64,000 bases of DNA from Bacillus pumilus (GTDB lineage Bacteria; Bacillota; Bacilli; Bacillales; Bacillaceae). Every line of letters starts with the position of its first letter. The stretch's first letter is position 1. Below, piece by piece: positions 9,586 through 20,433 of this stretch. The notes below the pieces were generated by a model. The model made no database searches. It had not been told where the DNA came from and was given only the letters and a program-made list of their open reading frames with translations. The stretch covers positions 3,162,001-3,226,000 of the forward strand of contig NZ_LT906438.1 of the NCBI RefSeq assembly GCF_900186955.1, given 5' to 3'. The position numbers and the translations under genes were made by a program.

Positions 9586-11925
9586 TTACTTTTTCTTTTT
9601 ACGCTTTTGTTTTGGTGCGTTATCAAATACGCGTTTTTTCTTTTTCTTCTTACGGCCTGTGAACCAGTCACTTCCGCCTTTATCCTCTTTGGCTTTATCC
9701 CCAGAGGCATTTTGGCTTCCGTGCCCTTTTTTCGCTGGTGAATCTGTCCGTTTTTTAAACTTAAAATCTTTCGGCGATTTACGGCGGGTGCCTTTCATGC
9801 CGACGATTTCAAAATCAATCGAGTGCTCATCTTTATTGACATTCACCACTTTGACTGTGATTTCATCACCGATACGGTAGACATTTCCTGTGCGTTCACC
9901 GATCATGGCAAAGTGCTGCTCATCAAAGCGATAGTAGTCGTCTGTCATGTAGCTGACATGAACAAGACCTTCAATTGTATTCGGCAGTTCAACAAATAGT
10001 CCGAAGTTCGTCACGGAACTAATCATGCCATCAAACTCTTCACCGATTTTATCAAGCATAAATTCTGCCTTCTTGAGATCATCTGTTTCACGCTCTGCAT
10101 CAACTGAGCGGCGCTCCATTGTAGACGCATGATCTGCAATTTCAGGAAGCAGCTGCCCCCACTTTTCTAGAGTTGCTTCGTCTGTCTTTTTCTGAATCAA
10201 ATAGGTTCTAATCAGTCTATGCACGATTAAATCCGGATAACGGCGGATCGGTGATGTGAAATGTGTATAGAATTCCGTTGATAAACCAAAATGGCCGATG
10301 CTTTCTGGATCATATTTCGCCTGTTTCATCGAACGAAGCATCACGGTTTGTATCACAACTTCTTCTGGTTGATCCCTCACAGCATCAAGTACACTTTGAA
10401 GTGCACGCGGGTGAATGTTTGTCGACGTTCCTTTCACAATGTAACCAAACGTTGTCACGAACTCTAAAAAGCGCTGAAGCTTCTCAGGATTTGGTTCTTC
10501 GTGAATTCGATAAATGAAAGGTACATTCAACCAGTGGAAATGCTCTGCAACCGTTTCGTTTGCAACAAGCATGAATTCTTCAATTAATTTCTCTGCGACA
10601 GAACGCTCACGAACGACAACGTCTTTTGCTGCGCCTTCATCATCTACAAGCACTTTTGCTTCCTTGAAGTCAAAGTCTACTGCCCCGCGCTCCATCCGTT
10701 TGTCGCGAAGGATCTCTGCAAGCTTCTCCATTTCTTGGAACATTGGCACAAGCAGCTCGTATTTGTCTATAAGCTCTTCGTCTTGATCGACTAAAATCTT
10801 ATTCACATCAGTATAGGTCATTCTTTCCGTCGTTTTGATCACACTTTGGAAAATCTCGTGTTTGACGACCTTCCCATTTCGATCAATGACCATTTCACAA
10901 GACAGCGTGAGACGATCGACCTTCGGATTCAACGAGCAAATACCGTTTGACAGGCGGTGCGGGATCATCGGAATGACGCGGTCTACGAGATATACACTCG
11001 TTCCACGCTCATAAGCTTCCTGATCAATCGGAGAGTTCTCTGTGACATAATGAGAGACATCTGCAATATGCACCCCTAGCTTATATTTGCCATCATCCAG
11101 CTTTTGCACCGTAACGGCATCATCTAAGTCCTTCGCATCTGCTCCGTCAATGGTTACAATCGTTTCATTGCGTAAGTCACGTCTGCCTTCTAGGTCTTTT
11201 TCATCAATCGTTTCAGGTGTGTCTACTGCCTGCTGGAGCGCTTCTTCTGGGAACTCACCTGGCAGGCCGTGTTTATGAATGATTGATAGTATATCAATGC
11301 CAGGGTCATTTTTATGACCAAGGATTTCAGTGACTTCGCCCTCTGCACTCATTCTTCCTTCTGGGTAGCTAGTCAGCGTCACGACCACTTTATGCCCTTC
11401 GACCGCTCCATTTTTAGCGGATTTCGGGATGAAGATATCGGTTGTGATTTTTTTATCATCAGGAATGACAAAGCCAAAGCTTTTCGTTTCTGTATAGGTA
11501 CCGACAACCGTCTGAGTATTACGCTCCAGAATTCGGATGACAGTCCCTTCTTTTTTTGTGCCGTTTGATTTGTGGCTGACACGAACCATGACCGTATCAC
11601 CATTCATCGCTGTGCCTAGCTCATTAGGCGGAATGAAAATATCATCCTGTCCAAACTCTTCTGGTGTCACAAATGCAAAGCCTTTTGCATGAGCAGACAG
11701 CTTTCCTTTTACCAAGTTCATTTTTTCCGGTACACCGTAGCGATCGCTGCGCGTGCGAACGATGAGTCCTTGATCTTCCAGCATCACAAGTGCTTTGACG
11801 AGCTCTTTATAATCATCTGGATTGGTAATCTCCATCATCACTTCCAGCTCTTGAACGGTTAACGGTTTATACGCTTCATCTTTCATAAAAGCGAGTAATT
11901 CATTCATAAATTCTTCTTTTTGCAC
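9586..11925 (-). CDS. rnr: Ribonuclease R
   Basis: A 3'-5' exoribonuclease of the RNase II/RNB family, 779 residues, the same length as B. subtilis Rnr. It has an N-terminal winged-helix region (1-60), cold-shock domains (about 70-230), the RNB catalytic domain with [12 protein letters not shown] (acidic magnesium ligands) and SPIRRYPD, an S1 domain ([18 protein letters not shown]), and a very basic lysine-rich tail ending KQKRKKKK. In this family it degrades structured RNA and, with tmRNA/SmpB, defective messages, which fits its place beside smpB and ssrA. An AAGAGG-poor leader of 19 bp separates it from est, so the two are probably cotranscribed. Confidence 0.97.
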   Translation of the reverse strand: MQKEEFMNELLAFMKDEAYKPLTVQELEVMMEITNPDDYKELVKALVMLEDQGLIVRTRSDRYGVPEKMNLVKGKLSAHAKGFAFVTPEEFGQDDIFIPPNELGTAMNGDTVMVRVSHKSNGTKKEGTVIRILERNTQTVVGTYTETKSFGFVIPDDKKITTDIFIPKSAKNGAVEGHKVVVTLTSYPEGRMSAEGEVTEILGHKNDPGIDILSIIHKHGLPGEFPEEALQQAVDTPETIDEKDLEGRRDLRNETIVTIDGADAKDLDDAVTVQKLDDGKYKLGVHIADVSHYVTENSPIDQEAYERGTSVYLVDRVIPMIPHRLSNGICSLNPKVDRLTLSCEMVIDRNGKVVKHEIFQSVIKTTERMTYTDVNKILVDQDEELIDKYELLVPMFQEMEKLAEILRDKRMERGAVDFDFKEAKVLVDDEGAAKDVVVRERSVAEKLIEEFMLVANETVAEHFHWLNVPFIYRIHEEPNPEKLQRFLEFVTTFGYIVKGTSTNIHPRALQSVLDAVRDQPEEVVIQTVMLRSMKQAKYDPESIGHFGLSTEFYTHFTSPIRRYPDLIVHRLIRTYLIQKKTDEATLEKWGQLLPEIADHASTMERRSVDAERETDDLKKAEFMLDKIGEEFDGMISSVTNFGLFVELPNTIEGLVHVSYMTDDYYRFDEQHFAMIGERTGNVYRIGDEITVKVVNVNKDEHSIDFEIVGMKGTRRKSPKDFKFKKRTDSPAKKGHGSQNASGDKAKEDKGGSDWFTGRKKKKKKRVFDNAPKQKRKKKK

Positions 11926-11944
11926 ACTCTAACCCCCTATATAT

Positions 11945-12691
11945 TTAAACTGACCAATCAAGTGATTCTAAGAATGCATATGCATCCTGATGAACCTTCT
12001 CGCGCTCTTTATCAAGCGTGATCGCATGGCCTGATTCTTCATACCATTTCAAATGCTTTTGATCTGTCTCTACTTCGTTGTAAATGATATTCGCACTGTC
12101 TGTATTAATCATATGATCGTGACGTGCCTGAACAACAAAAGTAGGTGAATAAATCATGTCGACATTGTTTCTGACATCTGCAATGAGTTCTTGCAGACTC
12201 TTAAGTGTATCCATTGGCGTTTTCTTGAACTCTTCCATTTCCTGTTCAATTTGGTCCTCTGACTTACCCTCGAATTTCTTATAGTTACGGGCATATTCTA
12301 GTACACCCTGGTACATGACTTCTTCACTTTTTATGTACATAGGTGCACACATAGGTACAATTCCCTTTACAGGTACAGTGTAACCTAATTTCAATGAAAA
12401 AACTCCTCCGAGGGATAGTCCGCAAACTGCAATTTCCTCATAGCCTTCATCTTTTAAGAATTGATAGCCTTCTTCTACATCCTTCCACCAGTCATCCGGT
12501 CCAAAATGGACAAGCTCTTCTGGCGGCACGCCGTGTCCTTTATATTGTGGTGCATGACACGTATACCCTCTTTCGTTCAAATAACGGCCTAGCATTCGAA
12601 CATCGGCTGTATTCCCAGTAAAACCGTGAAGAAGAAGCACCGCCTTTTCTCCACCTTTAAACGTAAATGGTTTTGGTGTAACAACTTTCAT
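11945..12691 (-). CDS. est: Carboxylesterase (Est30/YvaK type)
   Basis: A 248-residue alpha/beta-hydrolase. The nucleophile elbow is GLSLGG with Ser93; Asp192 (in ARHDHMI) and His222 (in ESGHAI) complete the triad. The oxyanion motif HGFTG is at 22-26. Length and triad spacing match the Geobacillus Est30 and B. subtilis YvaK esterases, which hydrolyse short-chain carboxyl esters; the physiological substrate is unknown. The start is ATG 12691 with GGAAGGAAAG upstream, rather than a longer in-frame extension. It lies between secG and rnr, the conserved Bacillus order. Confidence 0.93.
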   Translation of the reverse strand: MKVVTPKPFTFKGGEKAVLLLHGFTGNTADVRMLGRYLNERGYTCHAPQYKGHGVPPEELVHFGPDDWWKDVEEGYQFLKDEGYEEIAVCGLSLGGVFSLKLGYTVPVKGIVPMCAPMYIKSEEVMYQGVLEYARNYKKFEGKSEDQIEQEMEEFKKTPMDTLKSLQELIADVRNNVDMIYSPTFVVQARHDHMINTDSANIIYNEVETDQKHLKWYEESGHAITLDKEREKVHQDAYAFLESLDWSV

Positions 12692-12772
12692 GATGTGACT
12701 TCCTTTCCTTCCGATATGGTTTATATTTTCCACTTGTATGTATGAAACAAACACAAAAGAGTGCTGATAATA

Positions 12773-12803
12773 AAAAAAGGTCTGAAAAAAGATCAGACCT
12801 TCT
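12773..12803 (-). terminator. Terminator of secG
   Basis: AAGGTCTGATC ... CAGACCTT stem followed by seven Ts on the minus strand, 13 bp after the secG stop codon. Confidence 0.85.
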
Positions 12804-12815
12804 GTTACTCGCGCT

Positions 12816-13049
12816 TTATACGCCTAAATATGCCAATGCAAGTGTTAAGATGAAGAAAAGCACTGACAAAATAACCGTTAAACGGTGAAGTATCAAGTCA
12901 AGACCTCTCGCTTTTTGCTTACCGAAAAGCTGCTCGGCTCCACCTGAAATAGCGCCTGACAGTCCAGCACTTTTACTAGATTGTAACAATACAACGATGA
13001 TAAGTGCGATACTGACAATTACGAGTAATGTGATAACAAATGCGTGCAT
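12816..13049 (-). CDS. secG: Preprotein translocase subunit SecG
   Basis: A 77-residue membrane protein with two hydrophobic segments (about residues 3-22 and 54-74) joined by a loop containing [23 protein letters not shown], the SecG signature. It is the third subunit of the SecYEG channel and assists SecA-driven export. The ATG at 13049 follows GGAGGTGTTTTC; a 10-codon longer frame lacks this support. It has its own terminator downstream. Confidence 0.95.
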   Translation of the reverse strand: MHAFVITLLVIVSIALIIVVLLQSSKSAGLSGAISGGAEQLFGKQKARGLDLILHRLTVILSVLFFILTLALAYLGV

Positions 13050-13235
13050 GAAAACACCTCCAGACAAACTGGTACACATAACTTTATTTTACATGAAAAC
13101 AAGGTGCATGTCACGAAACATCAAAATAAAGATTCCCTCTATATTCTGGACTTTACTCGTTATTTTGATTCAATTTCATTCCAAAGAGTAGTATGCAGCA
13201 TTTTTTATATGCAATTTTCGGTTAAAAACACGTTT

Positions 13236-13526
13236 TTAACGGGTTGCTTCTTCTTTCAATAGCTGTTTTAATTCTACTAACAAACGTTCAGCTCCTTCAG
13301 GACTCAGCATCACTTTCCCATTTCCATAGCTTTTGTTATACTTCGTCACTTGTCCAGTTAACAGGCAGCTCTTATCTGCATCATATTTTTTCAGCATAAT
13401 GGTTTGATCTTCAATGAAAATTTCTAAAAGCTGCTCTTCTTTAATATTGAGTACCTTGCGCATTTCTGAAGGCAGAACAATTCTGCCTAGTGAATCAATA
13501 TGTCTGACCATCCCAGTTCTTTTCAA
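13236..13526 (-). CDS. AbrB/Abh-family transition-state regulator
   Basis: A 96-residue DNA-binding protein. The N-terminal swapped-hairpin AbrB domain reads KRTGMVRHIDSLGRIVLPSE, close to AbrB and Abh; the second half (CLLTGQVTKYNKSYGNGKVMLSPEGAERLL) matches the Abh/AbrB multimerisation region. In Bacillus these proteins hold back stationary-phase genes during growth. The most likely start is TTG at 13526, eight bases after AAGGAGG; the ATG six bases earlier sits too close to the ribosome site. It lies 26 bp downstream of the small Xre regulator on the same strand. It is a paralogue, not abrB itself, which lies elsewhere in Bacillus genomes. Confidence 0.85.
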   Translation of the reverse strand: MKRTGMVRHIDSLGRIVLPSEMRKVLNIKEEQLLEIFIEDQTIMLKKYDADKSCLLTGQVTKYNKSYGNGKVMLSPEGAERLLVELKQLLKEEATR

Positions 13527-13552
13527 CGACATTGCCTCCTTGATCATTTCAT

Positions 13553-13786
13553 TCATTGACTTTTGTCAACATTTTCATAGTAAAATAGGTCTTCAAATTT
13601 TTTATCAAAGTAATGAATCATTTTGCCAATGACAAGCTGGCCTGGTTTCCGATGACCATTTAATACCCTACTGAGTGTGGCAGGAGAAATGCCAATTTCA
13701 TCAGCGAGCTGATTTAAAGACATATCGTTTTCGATCATATACTGCATGACATAAGTCCGTCTGATCTGAATCTTTTCGACCATCAT
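13553..13786 (-). CDS. yvzC: Small Xre-family HTH regulator (YvzC-like)
   Basis: A 77-residue single-domain helix-turn-helix protein. The HTH reads SLNQLADEIGISPATLSRVLNGHRKP at about residues 23-48, then a short tail rich in aromatic and acidic residues. GGAGG lies five bases before the ATG at 13786. It is divergent from the first rghR gene and upstream of the AbrB-like gene, probably in one transcript with it. Size and locus match B. subtilis yvzC, whose targets I do not know. Confidence 0.75.
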   Translation of the reverse strand: MMVEKIQIRRTYVMQYMIENDMSLNQLADEIGISPATLSRVLNGHRKPGQLVIGKMIHYFDKKFEDLFYYENVDKSQ

Positions 13787-13854
13787 TACAACCTCCTATG
13801 GAATCAATATGTACAACGTGTAGGTGCTCACATGAAACAGATTCATTAACTTAA

Positions 13855-13908
13855 GTCAACACTTTTACCCCTTTTCTATTTCCTTTGGTCAATGATCATA
13901 CTAAAATA
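13855..13908 (+). promoter_or_regulatory. Promoter/operator region of the first rghR gene
   Basis: Two GTCAA boxes (13855-13859 and 13888-13892) stand 33 bp apart, and TAAAATA (13902-13908), a probable -10 region, begins nine bases after the second. The same boxes with the same spacings occur before the second rghR gene. No good -35 hexamer is visible here. Confidence 0.5.
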
Positions 13909-13939
13909 AGTCATATACTGAAATGTGAGGTTCGATGTC

Positions 13940-14344
13940 ATGAATCACTTTGGTGAACAATTACGCATTTTAAGAGAAAATAGAAAAATGTCTGTCAATC
14001 AACTCGCCATGTATTCAGGTGTAAGCGCTGCTGGTATTTCTCGTATCGAAAATGGAAAGCGTGGTGTGCCGAAGCCTTTAACCATAAAAAAATTAGCACA
14101 CGCCTTGAAGGTGCCTTATGAGGATTTAATGCTGCTTGCCGGTCATATTGAACAGGAACAAGTTCATGAAATGAAACCAAAATATGAATCCATGTTGAAA
14201 ATCTACCAAACGGCGCTTCAAAAGGATGTAGAACATCTTCCCATTTTTGACGGAGACCTATGGGAAAGGTTATCCGCACAAGACATTAGCCAGCTGAATG
14301 AATACTTTCTCACGCTCATCAACCAAAAAAAGACGAACAAATAG
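13940..14344 (+). CDS. rghRA: RghR-type HTH repressor (first copy)
   Basis: A 134-residue Xre-family regulator: HTH at about 10-65 (MSVNQLAMYSGVSAAGISRIENGKRG) and a C-terminal helical region ending LSAQDISQLNEYFLTLINQKK. In B. subtilis RghRA represses rapG, rapH and rapD, linking it to competence and aprE control; the same targets here are inference. The ATG at 13940 follows GTGAGG by nine bases; an in-frame GTG at 13925 is part of the ribosome site. It is followed in tandem by a paralogue whose HTH half is nearly identical but whose C-terminal half has diverged. Confidence 0.85.
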   Translation: MNHFGEQLRILRENRKMSVNQLAMYSGVSAAGISRIENGKRGVPKPLTIKKLAHALKVPYEDLMLLAGHIEQEQVHEMKPKYESMLKIYQTALQKDVEHLPIFDGDLWERLSAQDISQLNEYFLTLINQKKTNK

Positions 14345-14382
14345 CGGGGCATAACCCTAAGATACATTCACTATTAACTAAT

Positions 14383-14436
14383 GTCAATATTTTCATGGTA
14401 TACTTGTTGCCAATAGTCAACAAATCAAGTAAAATA
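14383..14436 (+). promoter_or_regulatory. Promoter/operator region of the second rghR gene
   Basis: TTGCCA (14407-14412) and TAAAAT (14430-14435) with a 17-bp spacer form a SigA promoter. GTCAA boxes at 14383-14387 and 14416-14420 are 33 bp apart, and the second is nine bases before the -10, exactly as in the first rghR promoter. Confidence 0.65.
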
Positions 14437-14474
14437 GATATATCTAATCTATAACCATGTGAGGTTTTGCCTTG

Positions 14475-14876
14475 ATGAACTTTGGTGCATACTTAAGAGC
14501 ATTACGTGAGGAAAAGAAGCTGTCAGTGAACCAATTAGCGATGTATTCAGAAGTCAGTGCTGCTGGTATTTCTCGTATTGAAAATGGGAAACGCGGCATT
14601 CCGAAGCCTCCTACGATAAAAAAACTAGCCGGTGCATTAAAGGTTCCTTATGAGGAAATGATGCAGGCTGCGGGCTATATTGAGGAAGCCTCTTCTGTCC
14701 ATCAGCTGAAGGAAGAGGAAACGGCATTATCCAAAATAAAAGAAGCCGCAGCGCAATATGAACTTGGTGATCTCGAACTATTTGATGGAGACATTTGGTC
14801 AACTCTTTCGAAAAAAGAAATAGAAGATCTTAACCGCTATCTGTTATTTATATTAAACAGCCGTTCGTCATCATAG
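14475..14876 (+). CDS. rghRB: RghR-type HTH repressor (second copy)
   Basis: A 133-residue paralogue of the preceding gene. The HTH region (LSVNQLAMYSEVSAAGISRIENGKRG) is almost the same, so the two probably read the same DNA site; the C-terminal halves share a general plan (acidic, FDGD.W..LS, then ..LN.Y) but differ in detail. The ATG at 14475 follows GTGAGG; a TTG three bases earlier is possible. In B. subtilis the locus carries rghRA and rghRB (yvaN/yvaO). Retention of both HTHs suggests shared or cross-regulated targets. Confidence 0.85.
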   Translation: MNFGAYLRALREEKKLSVNQLAMYSEVSAAGISRIENGKRGIPKPPTIKKLAGALKVPYEEMMQAAGYIEEASSVHQLKEEETALSKIKEAAAQYELGDLELFDGDIWSTLSKKEIEDLNRYLLFILNSRSSS

Positions 14877-14958
14877 AATGTTTTGATCATTGACAAGCTT
14901 TTTGAGCTGATTTATGACAAATTTACGGTATAATGGGTTCAGATTGGAGTGAAGAAAG

Positions 14959-15279
14959 ATGAATCAATCTGACATGTGCCCGCGGTTTGAAAAAGCAGTT
15001 GAGTTATTGAGTAAACGCTGGGTTGCACTGATTGTTTTTCAGCTTCTCTCAAGTCCGCAGCGCTTTGGTGAAATTGAGGCCGCTCTGACAAATTTAAGCG
15101 GAAGAGTATTATCTGAGAGATTAAAAGAGCTGGAAGCAGCAGGCATTGTAAAACGGGAGGTTTTTGCTGAAACACCCGTGCGTATTGAATATTCTTTAAC
15201 TGATATGGGGCGTTCCCTTGCACCCGTTTTTGAGGAAATTTCGAAGTGGTCCACTGAATGGATCACGCTCGAATCATAA
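14959..15279 (+). CDS. yvaP: HxlR-family (DUF24) transcription regulator
   Basis: A 106-residue winged-helix protein with MCPRFEKAVELLSKRWVALI near the N-terminus, the HxlR signature including a conserved early cysteine (Cys7), and the recognition region SGRVLSERLKELEAAGIVKR. Some relatives sense reactive electrophiles or oxidants through that cysteine; whether this one does is unknown. GTGAAGAAAG precedes the ATG at 14959. The position between the rghR pair and the opu operon matches B. subtilis yvaP. No obvious target gene is divergent from it. Confidence 0.85.
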   Translation: MNQSDMCPRFEKAVELLSKRWVALIVFQLLSSPQRFGEIEAALTNLSGRVLSERLKELEAAGIVKREVFAETPVRIEYSLTDMGRSLAPVFEEISKWSTEWITLES

Positions 15280-15321
15280 AATAACCGCATGTGAACTGAA
15301 CTGCCTGATCATTATAAAACA

Positions 15322-15347
15322 ACCTCCCTTACAAATGTAAGGGAGGT
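15322..15347. terminator. Bidirectional terminator between yvaP and opuCD
   Basis: An 11-bp perfect stem ACCTCCCTTAC / GTAAGGGAGGT with a 4-nt loop; T-rich on both exits. It serves the two convergent genes. Confidence 0.85.
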
Positions 15348-15364
15348 TTTGTCTTTTCAACCGC

Positions 15365-16054
15365 TTAAGCAGATGTCATGTTTTTTTCAGCTAATGCTTT
15401 TCTTTCTTTTTTCTTGTTCGTTGGGCTTAAATAGCGTTCGAGCCAGCCCATGACTAGGTCAGCGATAATGGCCATGAGGGCAGTTGGAATAGCACCTGCT
15501 AAAATGATGGCTGTTCCGTTTGTGGCGTTTGATCCTCTGATGATGATATCACCTAGACCTCCTGCGCCAACAAATGTCCCAATCGCTGTAATGCCGATGG
15601 CGATGACCAGCGCAGTTCTTAAACCAGCCATAATAACCGATAAAGCAAGCGGTAATTCAACCATTCTCAGCACTTGCCATTTCGTCATGCCCATCGCTTT
15701 ACCCGATTCTAAATAAGCATGTTCAATGCTGACAATCCCTGTATACGTGTTGCGGATGATCGGCAACAGCGAATACAGAAAGAGTGATATGATGACTGTA
15801 TTTGCGCCAAGTCCTAACACGAGCATCAACACGGAAAGCATTGCTAACGCCGGTATGGTTTGAATGACGTTGGTAATGGCGAAGATCCAATTGCTTAGCT
15901 TACGGTAATGCGCCACAAAGATGCCTACTGGAATTCCGACTATTGCCGCAAACAGCACCCCATACGCTGACATGAGAAAATGCCGATAAAATTCTTCTAA
16001 CACATATGAACCGTTCTGCTGATAATACGTCCATAATTGCTGCAGTGTGTCCAT
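15365..16054 (-). CDS. opuCD: Osmoprotectant ABC transporter permease, OpuCD type
   Basis: A 229-residue permease with about five to six hydrophobic segments and the ABC inner-membrane loop ESGKAMGMTKWQVLRMVELPLAL, which contacts the ATPase. It is the last gene of a four-gene operon ATPase-permease-binding protein-permease. The ATG at 16054 is taken as the start because it gives the OpuCD length; GGGGAGG lies 11 bases upstream, and a GTG at 16066 would overlap that site. With OpuCB it forms the membrane channel of a high-affinity compatible-solute importer. Confidence 0.9.
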   Translation of the reverse strand: MDTLQQLWTYYQQNGSYVLEEFYRHFLMSAYGVLFAAIVGIPVGIFVAHYRKLSNWIFAITNVIQTIPALAMLSVLMLVLGLGANTVIISLFLYSLLPIIRNTYTGIVSIEHAYLESGKAMGMTKWQVLRMVELPLALSVIMAGLRTALVIAIGITAIGTFVGAGGLGDIIIRGSNATNGTAIILAGAIPTALMAIIADLVMGWLERYLSPTNKKKERKALAEKNMTSA

Positions 16055-16075
16055 CAGCCGTGACACCTCCCCATC

Positions 16076-17660
<1,585 letters not shown>

Positions 17661-17673
17661 GTGTCCACCTCCC

Positions 17674-18822
17674 TTAGTTCATTTCAATGGCAGACGCTGG
17701 CGTATCGTCTCCCCAAATGGAGTCGTACACAACATCTACAAGACTTGCCCGTGTCACAATGCCTTTTAAATGCCCTTTGGCATCGACAACCGGTACATAT
17801 TTAATACCGCGTATTAAGATTTTCCGAACGGTGTCTCTGAGAAGTGCGCCTTCTTGTACAGTATAGAACTCTGTATTTAAGATCTCACCAACGAAAGCCG
17901 CTTTTCTGCGGTTCGCATCAATAGTTTCAATATCGATATAGCCTTTTAACACATCATGTTCATCTACTACAAGCAAGGAATCGACCCGCTTTTCTCTCAT
18001 GATATAGATGGCATCAGTCAACGTTTGTTCGACTGTAATGGTGACTGGTGACGTGTTCATCATTTGTTCTACACGTTCCATATTCGGATTTGATTGAAGC
18101 AGGCGTTCTTTTCCGATGAATTCTTCAACGAACTCGTTGGCTGGGTTACGCAAAATATCTTCTGGTGTGCCTACTTGGACAATCTCTCCATCTTTTAAAA
18201 TCACAATTCGGTCAGCCAGTTTAATCGCTTCATCCATGTCATGTGTGACGAATACGATGGTTTTATTTAACGTTTTTTGCAATTTCTTAAATTCTTCCTG
18301 CAATGTATCTCGTGTAATTGGATCAAGTGCACCAAATGGTTCGTCCATGAGGATCAGAGGGGGTTCTGCTGCCAGTGCGCGAAGAACTCCGATACGCTGC
18401 TGCTGTCCTCCACTAAGTTCATGAGGATAGCGCTCTAAAAATTCTGGGCCCATGTCGACGAGCTTCAGCAGTTCGCGTGCTCGTTCTTTCCGTTTTTCTT
18501 CCGGCCATTTTAAGAGCTTCGGCACAAGTGAGATGTTTTGCGCGATGGTCATATGGGGGAACAGTCCAATTTGCTGAATCACATAACCGATTTCTCTTCT
18601 TAATTGAACTGGATCTTTTTTCATGATATTTTCTCCCTCGATAAAAATATTTCCTGAGGAAGGTTCGATGAGTCGGTTGATCATCTTCATGGTTGTGGTC
18701 TTACCACAGCCACTCGGTCCAATAAAACAAATAAATTCTCCTTTTGCTATGTCTAAATCAATATTTTTGACAGCTTTTTTTCCGCCTTTATACGTCTTAG
18801 ATACATTCTCTAGTTTCAGCAA
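17674..18822 (-). CDS. opuCA: Osmoprotectant ABC transporter ATPase with CBS domains, OpuCA type
   Basis: A 382-residue ATPase driving solute import. Walker A GPSGCGKTT near 35-43, signature LSGGQQQR near 135, Walker B LILMDEP near 155, and a His switch in FVTHD near 190. Two CBS domains occupy about 250-370 (VTITVEQTLTDAIYIM and YTVQEGALLRDTVRKI); in this family they sense ionic strength or cyclic di-AMP. The start is TTG 18822, eight bases after GGAGG, giving MLKLENVSKTYKGG like its relatives. It is first in the operon and divergent from a GbsR-type regulator. Confidence 0.93.
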   Translation of the reverse strand: MLKLENVSKTYKGGKKAVKNIDLDIAKGEFICFIGPSGCGKTTTMKMINRLIEPSSGNIFIEGENIMKKDPVQLRREIGYVIQQIGLFPHMTIAQNISLVPKLLKWPEEKRKERARELLKLVDMGPEFLERYPHELSGGQQQRIGVLRALAAEPPLILMDEPFGALDPITRDTLQEEFKKLQKTLNKTIVFVTHDMDEAIKLADRIVILKDGEIVQVGTPEDILRNPANEFVEEFIGKERLLQSNPNMERVEQMMNTSPVTITVEQTLTDAIYIMREKRVDSLLVVDEHDVLKGYIDIETIDANRRKAAFVGEILNTEFYTVQEGALLRDTVRKILIRGIKYVPVVDAKGHLKGIVTRASLVDVVYDSIWGDDTPASAIEMN

Positions 18823-18837
18823 ATGAGACACCTCCAA

Positions 18838-19079
18838 TTAGTTGGATCTATATATTCAGAAAATTTACACCTTATTAATTATAGTGCAAACTTTATAAAA
18901 TAAAAAGTTTATGATGTGTTTGTATTGCATAACATTTATATAAAATTTTCAGTTAACGCCGTAATACCTAGATATCTCTCCTTTTTCCTCCAAATTACTA
19001 GCAATTACTCAATATTTATTGTTTTCATCAACAAACAGGTATATGATATATTGTGTTACAAATTGTCAGTCGTGAAGGG
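18838..19079. promoter_or_regulatory. Divergent control region between opuCA and the GbsR-type regulator
   Basis: About 240 bp of very AT-rich DNA between divergent genes. It must hold the opu promoter and the operator for the regulator, but I see several possible -10 hexamers and no operator I can name. Confidence 0.4.
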
Positions 19080-19628
19080 ATGAAGCGGGGAGTGGACAAG
19101 CAAGCGCTAGGCGCCATTCAAAAAGCACAGGATCATTATATTGAAAAAGCTGCAGAGAACATGAATGCCTTTGGTCTTTCTTCTACAGTGGGTAGAGTGC
19201 TTGGTATCATTCACATGAACCGTAAACCAATGACGCTGGAAGAGCTATCAGAGGCGACCGGCATGAGCAAAACGAGGATGAGTCAAGTCGTTCGAGAAAT
19301 GCTCGATTTAAATATTGCGGAAAAGGTTTATGAAAAAGGAATACGTAAAGATCTTTATGACGTTGAGCAAGATCAATACCAAACGTTTATTTCATTGTTT
19401 GCAGCCAATTGGACACGTGTTGTCAGTAAAAACCGTAAAGCACATAAGAAAACGTGCAAGGAATTGCAAGAGCTGCTTGAACAGGAAGATTTACCAGAAG
19501 AAACAGAGGATAAAATCAATCTGCTTCTTTCAGAAATCAAGGAAAGTCTTGATTACTATGATTGGATTAGCCGCTTAATTGAGTTCTTTGAAAGTGAAGA
19601 AGTATTTAAGCATGTGCCGAAACCTTAA
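19080..19628 (+). CDS. opcR: GbsR-family repressor of the opu operon (OpcR-like)
   Basis: A 182-residue MarR-like winged-helix protein of the GbsR family. The HTH lies at about 50-85 (MTLEELSEATGMSKTRMSQVVREM), followed by a wing with KGIRKDLYDVEQDQY, typical of GbsR proteins; the C-terminal half is acidic and helical. In B. subtilis GbsR senses choline, while OpcR represses opuC. Divergence from opuCA makes this the likely local repressor. The start is uncertain: ATG 19080 is chosen for family length, with GAAGGG adjacent; a GTG at 19092 is possible. The symbol is by locus; OpcB (yvaV) is the alternative. Confidence 0.8.
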   Translation: MKRGVDKQALGAIQKAQDHYIEKAAENMNAFGLSSTVGRVLGIIHMNRKPMTLEELSEATGMSKTRMSQVVREMLDLNIAEKVYEKGIRKDLYDVEQDQYQTFISLFAANWTRVVSKNRKAHKKTCKELQELLEQEDLPEETEDKINLLLSEIKESLDYYDWISRLIEFFESEEVFKHVPKP

Positions 19629-19676
19629 AAAAAGCTGTTTTATTTTACATCATTGTAGAAAAAAACAGCTTTTTTA
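19629..19676. terminator. Bidirectional terminator between opcR and yvbG
   Basis: Stem AAAAGCTGTTTT / AAAAACAGCTTTT with T runs on both exits, between two convergent genes. Confidence 0.8.
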
Positions 19677-19683
19677 TATACAC

Positions 19684-20316
19684 TTATGACATAAACATCG
19701 GAAACATCCCTTTTAAGCCTGCGCCGATCATTTCAACTGCCACTACAGCCAGAATTAATCCCATCAAACGCGTCACGACATTCATCTCTGTTTTCCCCAT
19801 TTTTCGCATAATAAAACTTGAATAATGAAAGGCATAATACGTCATGGCAAGAACGATGACAATGCCGATTAGAATCGCAAACATGTGGAGCATCCCTTGA
19901 CTTCCCGGGGTTAAACTCATCACTGTAGCGATTGTACCGGGACCAGCGATGATCGGAATGGCGAGCGGCGTAACGGAGATATCTGCCTTCTCTTTGCTTT
20001 CTGCCTTTTCCTCCGAATGAGGATTTTGGACGTGTGATTCTTTTGCATTCAGTAAATTGTAAGCGATACCAAAAATAAAAATACCGCCAGCGATGCGGAG
20101 TGCATGAATATCAATTCCAAACAGTTTGAAAATGAGCCTGCCTGCCAATAGAAAGGCAATCAAAATAATAAAAGAGACCACGATGGCTTTTTTGGCTGTC
20201 TGGGAGCGCTCTTTCTCTGTATAGCCCTCTGTTAAGGTGATGAAAAGAGGTACGTTTCCTATGGGGTTTGATACAGCAAATAATGAGACGACAACATGAA
20301 TCATAAAGGAAATCAA
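19684..20316 (-). CDS. yvbG: MarC-family integral membrane protein
   Basis: A 210-residue protein with about six membrane segments and the MarC signatures SNPIGNVPLFITLT near the N-terminus and IPIIAGPGTIATVM in the middle. An acidic/charged loop (HSEEKAESKEKA) separates the halves. The function of MarC proteins is not settled; resemblance to LysE/Ter-type transporters suggests transport. The start is TTG 20316, seven bases after AAAGGAGG; a longer frame lacks a site. The gene follows the opu locus as in B. subtilis. Confidence 0.85.
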   Translation of the reverse strand: MISFMIHVVVSLFAVSNPIGNVPLFITLTEGYTEKERSQTAKKAIVVSFIILIAFLLAGRLIFKLFGIDIHALRIAGGIFIFGIAYNLLNAKESHVQNPHSEEKAESKEKADISVTPLAIPIIAGPGTIATVMSLTPGSQGMLHMFAILIGIVIVLAMTYYAFHYSSFIMRKMGKTEMNVVTRLMGLILAVVAVEMIGAGLKGMFPMFMS

Positions 20317-20433
20317 CAGACACCCTCCTTTTTTCATAGTGTCTGCCATTCTGATGTGAATATTCCCTTGTGATGTTAAAACCTGTATATCTTTAACCGA
20401 TGATAATAGAGGTTTAAAGAAAGGGGTTCACAC

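Noticed and set aside
9578-9880. Plus-strand frame opposite the end of rnr
   Set aside because: It mirrors the lysine-rich tail of rnr and has no ribosome site or family marks.
13565-13587. GTCAACATTTTCATAGTA inside the end of the small Xre gene resembles the rghR upstream box
   Set aside because: It encodes the conserved-looking C-terminus ENVDKSQ and lacks the second box at the 33-bp spacing; probably chance.
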